From: Cytobacillus suaedae
GTDB taxonomy: Bacteria; Bacillota; Bacilli; Bacillales; Bacillaceae_L
Assembly (NCBI GenBank): GCA_014960805.1
Contig: CP063163.1
Span: 3,807,001 to 3,871,000 of the forward strand
Direction of reading: 5' to 3'
Length of the DNA: 64,000 nt
Shown here: piece by piece, positions 58,774 through 64,000 of the stretch
Layout of the letters: each line of letters begins with the position of its first letter
Position numbering within the stretch: the first letter of the stretch is position 1
Notes under the pieces: model-generated
Told to the model about the DNA's origin: nothing
The model's input: only the letters and a program-made list of their open reading frames with translations
Databases searched by the model: none
Program-made: the position numbers and the translations under genes

Positions 58774-59805
58774 TTGATTGAACCTAAGCTAACAATCGTA
58801 GTACCTTGTTATAACGAAGAGGAAATGCTTCCCGAAACATTTATTTGTTTGGGGGAGTTTTTAGAAGAATTAATATCTTCAAACCTAATATCAGAACACA
58901 GCAGACTATTATTTGTTGATGACGGTAGTAAGGATAAAACATGGTCACTTATTTACAAAGCAGGCTTAGCCAACCCCTTGATAAAAGGGTTAAAGCTTTC
59001 AAGAAATGTCGGCCACCAAAATGCATTACTTGCTGGATTGTTTGCTGCTAAAGAGCATTCTGATTGCCTTGTATCGATTGATGCGGATCTTCAAGATGAT
59101 GTTACTGTTATTAGAGAATTTGTTCAGAAATTTATAGAGGGTTATGAGATTGTGTATGGTGTTCGCAGAGAGCGCAGCACTGACACTTTCTTCAAGCGGA
59201 ATACTGCACTGGGTTTCTATAGACTGATGCACAAAATGGGCGTTGACCTCGTTTACAATCATGCTGATTTCCGGCTTATGAGCAGACGTGCTGTTGAGGA
59301 ATTAGAAAAGTTTGAAGAGACAAATCTGTTTCTAAGAGGCATTGTACCGCTTATTGGCTTTCAATCGACAGAGGTGTTCTATAACCGAAAGGAACGCTTC
59401 GCTGGAGAAACAAAATATCCCTTACGAAAAATGCTATCCTTTGCGCTTGATGGAATAACTTCTTTTAGTGTTACCCCTATTCGCTTTATCTCACTGGTTG
59501 GCTTTCTATCGTTTTTTATTAGTTTATTTTTCGGGGGCTACTTCCTACTATTAAAGTTCACAGGCAATACAACAACCGGCTGGACTTCATTAATCACATC
59601 CATTTGGCTAATCGGAGGATTGCAATTAATTGGTGTTGGGCTAATAGGAGAATATGTAGGTAAAATTTATAAAGAAGCAAAAAGAAGACCTAAGTTTATC
59701 ATTGATATTAATACCTTTAACCTAGCCCTTAAATCCGGACAGGCACTGACTTTAGATAAGGAGCAAGAACAGCTTGGTTTTACTAGCCTACCTAAAACAA
59801 ACTAA
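58774..59805 (+). CDS. Family 2 glycosyltransferase with two C-terminal spans (YkoT-like)
   Basis: A 343-residue DPM1/GtrB-type enzyme that loads a sugar onto undecaprenyl phosphate. GT-A motifs: VVPCYNEEEMLP near residue 10, VDDGSKDKTW near 49, DADLQDD near 100. Two membrane spans lie at about 235-300. Start TTG at 58774 after AGGAGGGATACAG, 11 bp behind the YkoS-like gene. Forms a cassette with the next GtrA gene. Confidence 0.9.
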   Translation: MIEPKLTIVVPCYNEEEMLPETFICLGEFLEELISSNLISEHSRLLFVDDGSKDKTWSLIYKAGLANPLIKGLKLSRNVGHQNALLAGLFAAKEHSDCLVSIDADLQDDVTVIREFVQKFIEGYEIVYGVRRERSTDTFFKRNTALGFYRLMHKMGVDLVYNHADFRLMSRRAVEELEKFEETNLFLRGIVPLIGFQSTEVFYNRKERFAGETKYPLRKMLSFALDGITSFSVTPIRFISLVGFLSFFISLFFGGYFLLLKFTGNTTTGWTSLITSIWLIGGLQLIGVGLIGEYVGKIYKEAKRRPKFIIDINTFNLALKSGQALTLDKEQEQLGFTSLPKTN

Positions 59806-60199
59806 TCCGTTTTTTCGATTTCTTTTGGTAGGGGTGGTAAATACGCTAATCGGTCTCTCTACCATTTTTATCATGATGCATCTACTTGGGATAAACTATT
59901 GGGGAGCCACTTTTATTGGAAACACACTCGGTGCGATTGTTAGCTATTTTTTAAACAGATCCTTTACTTTTCAAAGTAAAGTGACGATTTCATCAAGTTC
60001 AATCCAATTTGCAATCGTGATTGTAAGCTGTTACATGTTTTCGTATTTTACTGGTGATTTCATTGCACGTTATGTCCATCAAGTAATTGGATTAATTACC
60101 TTAGATAATCGGGACTTGGCGGTGTTAATTGGAACGGCGATTTATACGATAACTAATTATTTCGGCCAGAAGTTAGTTGTGTTTAAAAAAGGCTCTTAA
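59774..60199 (+). CDS. GtrA-family flippase-like membrane protein
   Basis: A 141-residue protein with four membrane spans of the GtrA family: FFRFLLVGVVNTLIGLSTIF at the start and YFLNRSFTFQSK after the second span. GtrA proteins are thought to move undecaprenyl-phosphate sugars across the membrane. Starts at TTG 59774 within the end of the glycosyltransferase gene (32-bp overlap), with AAGGAG located in that gene's last codons. Confidence 0.87.
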   Translation: MVLLAYLKQTNPFFRFLLVGVVNTLIGLSTIFIMMHLLGINYWGATFIGNTLGAIVSYFLNRSFTFQSKVTISSSSIQFAIVIVSCYMFSYFTGDFIARYVHQVIGLITLDNRDLAVLIGTAIYTITNYFGQKLVVFKKGS

Positions 60200-60217
60200 G
60201 ATTATTTCACTTAAAAC

Positions 60218-60343
60218 CTAGTCCGTTCCTTTCCACTGCAGGCACTTGCTTTCCGCGGGGAGGGATGTGAGCCTCCTCGGCTTTGCCTGCGGGGTCTCAC
60301 CGGATGTCCCTCATCTCCCGCAGGAGTCAAGTGCCTTCCGTTT
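60218..60343 (-). repeat. GC-rich dispersed hairpin element, copy B (inverted)
   Basis: Reverse complement of copy A at 48688-48836, with nearly the same arms (CGGAAGGCACTTGACTCCTG and GCGGAAAGCAAGTGCCTGCA) and a centre that differs. It lacks the 21-bp duplication of copy A. It lies between the convergent gtrA and carboxypeptidase genes. Confidence 0.85.
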
Positions 60344-60383
60344 CAATTCACTCTTCACTTATATCGAAGGTGAGCGGACTAAA

Positions 60384-60411
60384 AAATAGACCCCTTATCT
60401 ATAGGGGTCTT
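60384..60411 (-). terminator. Terminator overlapping the end of the carboxypeptidase gene
   Basis: AGACCCC-TATAGATAA-GGGGTCT then ATTTTTTAG on the minus strand. The stem starts within the last codons (Asp-Pro-Tyr-Arg-stop) of the gene. Confidence 0.8.
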
Positions 60412-61576
60412 TTTTTCTCGTCATTGTTTTTGAATAGATAAGTAGGCCAATTAGACCAACAGTTACGATTATTAAGGAGCTTATTAGTACATAATTCTTT
60501 GATTCTTCCGGTTCTTTTTCTATGGTGGTAGCGGCTAGAGTTGCTACGGGGCGGTTACTTAGTTTGGCAACAGGATTCAGCTTTGTTGCAGCAAGAACCT
60601 TGTTGTCCTCTCCCCAAACCAGCAATTCACCTTCGGGTGTAACCTTTTGCTTTGTAATTTCATCTATTTTTTGAGTAAAGTAAACAGAGTGAGTTGGGTA
60701 ATAGTTATTATTCTGTTTATCTTTAAATACTTTGGTTGATGGAATAATCGTTGTTTTAAAGTTTTCGAAGCCATAGTCTAAAAGTTTTGCTGTATCCTTA
60801 TAGATGATACTTTTAAGATTTGTTTTTAAAGTGACTGCTACTAGAGTAAGATTGTCTCGCTCAGCAACAGTTGCCAAGGTATGTCCCGATTTTTGGACAT
60901 AACCATTTTTCCCACCTACGATTCCTTCATAAGGACGATGAGTAAGCATCTCATGATGATTATAAATAACGGTGTCCCAGCTTTCGCCTTTCCACTCAAG
61001 CTCATTCGTACTAAAAATCTCTTTAAAGGTATCGTTTTTTAAAGCATAGCTAGTAAGCATGGCAATATCATACGCAGTTGTATAATGCAGATCATGATAA
61101 AGCCCATGTGGATTAACAAAATTCGTATCATGAATCCCGACTTTTTCCTTCAAGAATAGATTCATTCTCTTTGAAAAGTCCTCAACGGTCCCATCCATAT
61201 GTTCGGCAATAGCGACACCAGCATCGTTACCTGAATTAATTAACAAACCTTGAACTAGTTTTAATAAAGACACTTTTTCGCCAGGCTCTAGATAAACACG
61301 TGTCCCCTCAACGTACCGAGCATTTTCGCTTACTGTTACAATATCATCTAGGTTACCTTCTTCAATTGCAACAATGGCCGTAGCTATTTTTGTGACACTT
61401 GCGGGATACATTCTTGTTTTACTATTCTTTTCAAATAAAATCGTACCTGTCTTTGCATCCATTAACAATGCACTTTCACTCTGTACTGAAGGTGGCTTAT
61501 CTTCAGCATAATAATAAGTTGGGCAGAAAAAAAACACTGAAATAGTGAGGATAAGGAATATACTATAATATTTCAT
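60395..61576 (-). CDS. D-alanyl-D-alanine carboxypeptidase (S11, DacB/DacF-like)
   Basis: A 393-residue penicillin-binding protein that trims pentapeptide side chains. Signal peptide residues 1-24; SxxK is PASVTKIATA near residue 62; SxN is NSGNDAGVA near 117; the third motif reads GGKNGYVQKSG, with KNG where KTG is usual. C-terminal membrane span (YVLISSLIIVTVGLIGLLIY) and a basic tail anchor it outside the cell. GGAGAACGATA precedes the ATG. It could be a sporulation or vegetative enzyme. Confidence 0.9.
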   Translation of the reverse strand: MKYYSIFLILTISVFFFCPTYYYAEDKPPSVQSESALLMDAKTGTILFEKNSKTRMYPASVTKIATAIVAIEEGNLDDIVTVSENARYVEGTRVYLEPGEKVSLLKLVQGLLINSGNDAGVAIAEHMDGTVEDFSKRMNLFLKEKVGIHDTNFVNPHGLYHDLHYTTAYDIAMLTSYALKNDTFKEIFSTNELEWKGESWDTVIYNHHEMLTHRPYEGIVGGKNGYVQKSGHTLATVAERDNLTLVAVTLKTNLKSIIYKDTAKLLDYGFENFKTTIIPSTKVFKDKQNNNYYPTHSVYFTQKIDEITKQKVTPEGELLVWGEDNKVLAATKLNPVAKLSNRPVATLAATTIEKEPEESKNYVLISSLIIVTVGLIGLLIYSKTMTRKKDPYR

Positions 61577-61730
61577 TATCGTTCTCCATATTTATGATTT
61601 TATTTTCTTGAATGCTTTTAATGTAAAATCATCCTATTTTATTTTATCAGATAGGTTGTCAAATTATCATCAAGAAATCAAATTGTAACTAAAAGATAAT
61701 ATTTATGTATTTTAGTATAAACCAAGATTA

Positions 61731-61758
61731 AAAGCCCCTATTTAGTAACAGGGGCTTT
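61731..61758 (-). terminator. Terminator after the YjcZ-type peptide
   Basis: AAAGCCCCT and AGGGGCTTT pair around a 10-base AT loop; the minus-strand tail is TTTTAAT. It lies 100 bp after the peptide gene. The rest of 61577-61857 shows nothing else I recognise. Confidence 0.75.
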
Positions 61759-61857
61759 CATTGGGGATAAGGGTATAAATGAGTCTACCCCACCTCCAAC
61801 TAGAGGTGAAGTGCTACATTTGATGTTGTATCTACAATTGTTTTAGTAGATTACTTT

Positions 61858-61968
61858 TTAGTAACCATAACCAACGTATGCTGCTCCTACAATGATAAGC
61901 AGAATGAATAATACTACGATTAACGCGAATCCGCCACCATATCCTGCTCCTGCAACTGTTCCACTCAT
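61858..61968 (-). CDS. YjcZ-family sporulation peptide
   Basis: A 36-residue peptide: MSGTVAGAGYGGGFALIVVL, then FILLIIVGAAYVGYGY. The Gly/Tyr-rich start, single hydrophobic span and the end match the YjcZ family of small sporulation peptides. GGAGGTG lies 7 bases before the ATG, a very good ribosome site. Too short for ordinary gene callers. Confidence 0.9.
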   Translation of the reverse strand: MSGTVAGAGYGGGFALIVVLFILLIIVGAAYVGYGY

Positions 61969-62197
61969 TCAAAAACACCTCCATTTCGTCTACGTTTACA
62001 ATATATGTAGGGAAGATAAATATGAAAGGGCGTATACCCAGTTTTACGTTATTTTTATTTATTGGGCTATCCTTAACTTTGGCAGGAGTCTTAAAGATTT
62101 TAACGAATACACAACTATAAAGGTTATAACTCTGCTGTATCAAGAAATGTTTATATTTTAGTATTTGTCTAAAAAAACAATCCAAAGGAGAACTTTT

Positions 62198-63010
62198 ATG
62201 AATCCATTTGTTTTTTCGTGTATCACTCCTCACGGAGGAGAAATTATTCCTGAACTATCTAAAAGCATATCCATTAGAATGGAAAAAACTCGAACAAGCA
62301 TGTGGAAACTAGGGGAACAGATGGCCCAAGCAAATCCTGATACCATTGTTGTACTAACACCTCATGGAACAAGGATTGATGGACAGTTTTCAATTAGCTC
62401 TTGTGAGAGAATGATAGGTGAAGTCGAAGAAAATGGTGAGTTGTTCAAAATGGAACGTCCCGTGGATAAAGAGATAGCCATTTCAATTGTTAATGAGGCT
62501 AAAACGTTGCACTTACCAGTTGGCGGAATCAATTTTGGAACGAGTGAAGGTCCCTTTTCTTGCCTTCCACTGGACTGGGGCACAATTGTTCCATTAAGGT
62601 TTATGCCAACTGTTCCAATCGTGGTAATTACTCCTTCGAGATACATATCTTATAAAGAACACATTCAATTAGGAGAAGCAATAAGAAACGTTGCTTCAAA
62701 ATCAACAAAAAAGATTGGACTTATTGCAAGTTGTGATTGGTCCCATACACATGATAAGACTGGTCCTTATGGATATAATCCGGCATCAATAGAGCTTGAT
62801 CAAAGGGTTGTTGAAATAATAAAATCCAATAAACTAGAAGAGTTAGCCGATTTTGATTCAAAGTTTATTGAAGAAGCTAAACCTGATGGAATATGGCAGA
62901 CATTAATTCTTGCTGGAGCTATTCCCATTAATGAACGTCAGGTTACATTTTTATCCTATGAAGCCCCTACCTATTTTGGGTTACTATGTGCAGGCTACAC
63001 TCAGAAATAA
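62198..63010 (+). CDS. Extradiol dioxygenase, LigB superfamily
   Basis: A 270-residue member of the LigB-like extradiol ring-cleavage family (also AMMECR1/MEMO partner type). Metal ligands are likely in SCITPHGGEIIPEL near residue 10, TPHGTRIDG near 60 and SCDWSHTHDKTGPYGYNP near 180. AAAGGAG lies 7 bases before the ATG at 62198; a frame open to 62165 lacks this. Stands alone, so the aromatic substrate and even ring cleavage are uncertain. Confidence 0.83.
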   Translation: MNPFVFSCITPHGGEIIPELSKSISIRMEKTRTSMWKLGEQMAQANPDTIVVLTPHGTRIDGQFSISSCERMIGEVEENGELFKMERPVDKEIAISIVNEAKTLHLPVGGINFGTSEGPFSCLPLDWGTIVPLRFMPTVPIVVITPSRYISYKEHIQLGEAIRNVASKSTKKIGLIASCDWSHTHDKTGPYGYNPASIELDQRVVEIIKSNKLEELADFDSKFIEEAKPDGIWQTLILAGAIPINERQVTFLSYEAPTYFGLLCAGYTQK

Positions 63011-63040
63011 TCATTAGTTCTATCATAATTAAAACGACTA

Positions 63041-63071
63041 AAAAGGCCTGGTTTAGTTAACCAAGCCTTTC
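63041..63071. terminator. Bidirectional terminator
   Basis: AAAGGCCTGGTT...AACCAAGCCTTT with a single mismatch and A/T runs on both sides, between the convergent dioxygenase and YtkA-like genes. Confidence 0.82.
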
Positions 63072-63087
63072 TATCTTTTCGTATACT

Positions 63088-63993
63088 TTACTTTACATCA
63101 ATAACAAATGGATAAACGAAGACTTCTCCATTAATTTTAAACTCTCCCCAAAGCTTATAAATACCAGGCTGGGTAAATTGTGTTTCGAAGATTGTTTCAC
63201 GATCATTTATAGGATGGACATGGATGTATTTTTCTGCAGTTTCATTAAGAATTACAACATGCCCCATCGCTCCTAAGTATGGTTCAACTGATGCATCAGG
63301 AAGTTCAAATGTTAACGTAACAGGTTTTCCAACCTCTAAAGCAGTTGTTGTTAGGGTTGCTGTTTGATTATTTACTGTTTTTGTTAGTATTTCATCCACT
63401 TCGAGTGATGCATGACTGTGACTACCTGATGTTTCACCAATTTTTATTTCTACTGGACTGGCTACATATTCTAGATCTTTCGGTTTAATATCAACAAAGG
63501 CTTTGTATGAGCCGCTAGCTAAGTTTACTGAAGTTTCAAATACTCCTTCTTCTACTTGTTCTGGATGAAGGTGCAAGTATTGATCTAAATGTTCATCAAC
63601 TATAATTAAATGTAGAAGCTTCTCATGATTTACTTCAAGGTTTTCAACTGGATTACCAGCTAAATCATTTAAATAAATTGTTAGGTTTTCTTCAGCTACA
63701 TTGATTGTTACAGCTACTTCACTTGAAGTAGGCTCACTGCCATGATCACCGTGTGAGCCATGACCGCCGTCAGACCCATGTGCGTCATCAGAACCGTGTC
63801 CGTCGTCAGATCCGTGCTCCTCATCCGAACCGTGTCCTTTTTCATCATTCGAATCATTTTCTGTTTGATGTTCTCCTACCCCAGAATCACTACTATGATT
63901 TCCTTCATCAGTTCCTAGTGTAAAAGCATAAACATTATATCCAACAATTACAATTGCGAGATAAGCAATTGCTGAAATAACCCATTTCTTCAT
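63088..63993 (-). CDS. Membrane-anchored YtkA-like protein with His-Gly-Ser-Asp repeats
   Basis: A 301-residue protein. Residues 5-27 form one membrane span; residues 30-88 are an exported, low-complexity linker with HGSD/HGSH repeats (for example GHGSDDGHGSDDAHGSD), which look metal-binding. Two beta-sandwich units follow: one with YLHLHPEQVEEGVF, one with KYIHVHP and a YtkA-type end GIYKLWGEFKINGEVF. The family is linked to copper or heme-copper oxidase biology. Start ATG is 7 bp from the window edge, so its ribosome site is only partly visible. Confidence 0.75.
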   Translation of the reverse strand: MKKWVISAIAYLAIVIVGYNVYAFTLGTDEGNHSSDSGVGEHQTENDSNDEKGHGSDEEHGSDDGHGSDDAHGSDGGHGSHGDHGSEPTSSEVAVTINVAEENLTIYLNDLAGNPVENLEVNHEKLLHLIIVDEHLDQYLHLHPEQVEEGVFETSVNLASGSYKAFVDIKPKDLEYVASPVEIKIGETSGSHSHASLEVDEILTKTVNNQTATLTTTALEVGKPVTLTFELPDASVEPYLGAMGHVVILNETAEKYIHVHPINDRETIFETQFTQPGIYKLWGEFKINGEVFVYPFVIDVK

Positions 63994-64000
63994 ATAATTA

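Noticed and set aside
61892-62161. 89-residue plus-strand protein
   Set aside because: It overlaps the YjcZ-type peptide on the other strand, has no ribosome site and no likeness to any family.

Overview
This window looks like the chromosome of a low-GC, endospore-forming member of the Bacillaceae. Gene content and order follow the Bacillus subtilis yut-yun-suf-yus stretch closely: thrC-hom-yutHGFEDC-lipA-lytH-yunBCEF, then sufCDSUB, metNPQ, yusDEFG-gcvH-yusI, fadNAE, yuzL, fadM, coat genes, yusU and yusV. Sporulation and germination genes (yutH, yutC, lytH, yunB, coat-F proteins, gerA/B/C type genes, a YjcZ peptide) fix the lifestyle. No phage, plasmid, IS, CRISPR, tRNA or rRNA is visible.

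Layout. 1-10.6 kb: threonine synthesis (hom-thrC), conserved yut genes, an EAL c-di-GMP phosphodiesterase, lipoyl synthase and the LytH endopeptidase. 10.6-20.4 kb: an NSS transporter with its 34-residue MetS-type subunit, an NhaC-family transporter under a lysine riboswitch, yunB, an HD-GYP protein, yunC/E/F and a NERD protein followed by a 52-bp tandem repeat array. 20.4-25.6 kb: the complete sufCDSUB iron-sulfur operon. 25.6-31.2 kb: a small ORF that seems to start at ATT, then methionine uptake (metNPQ) and synthesis (metY), each behind its own SAM-I riboswitch. 31.3-41.8 kb: an MFS carrier, yusE/F/G, gcvH, yusI, the fatty-acid degradation operon fadN-fadA-fadE with a perfect FadR box, yuzL and a proline dehydrogenase. 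42-43.3 kb: two coat-F proteins, then a second 52-bp array. 43.3-48.6 kb: a siderophore-iron system (two permeases, ATPase, FhuF-type reductase) with a divergent binding lipoprotein and Fur-like boxes between. 48.6-64 kb: an oxidoreductase, cold-shock protein, SDR, a gerABC-type cluster, YndM, a subtilisin-like protease, a YkoS/YkoT/GtrA cell-surface glycosylation set, a D,D-carboxypeptidase, a YjcZ peptide, a LigB-type dioxygenase and a His/Asp-rich YtkA-like protein.

Most unusual signal. Two arrays of tandem non-coding repeats, 22 kb apart, have exactly the same 52-bp period. They share a 17-bp core in the same orientation while the rest of the unit has diverged. Both lie between the 3' ends of convergent genes. 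The two copies of a separate GC-rich hairpin element also lie only in convergent gaps, so four of the ten convergent gaps carry repeats and no other kind of gap does. Fifty-two bp is about five helical turns, so the units would face the same side of the DNA. Other points worth checking: a terminator hairpin in the yunF leader, the ATT-start small gene, and a GerC-type protein that has lost its lipidation cysteine.
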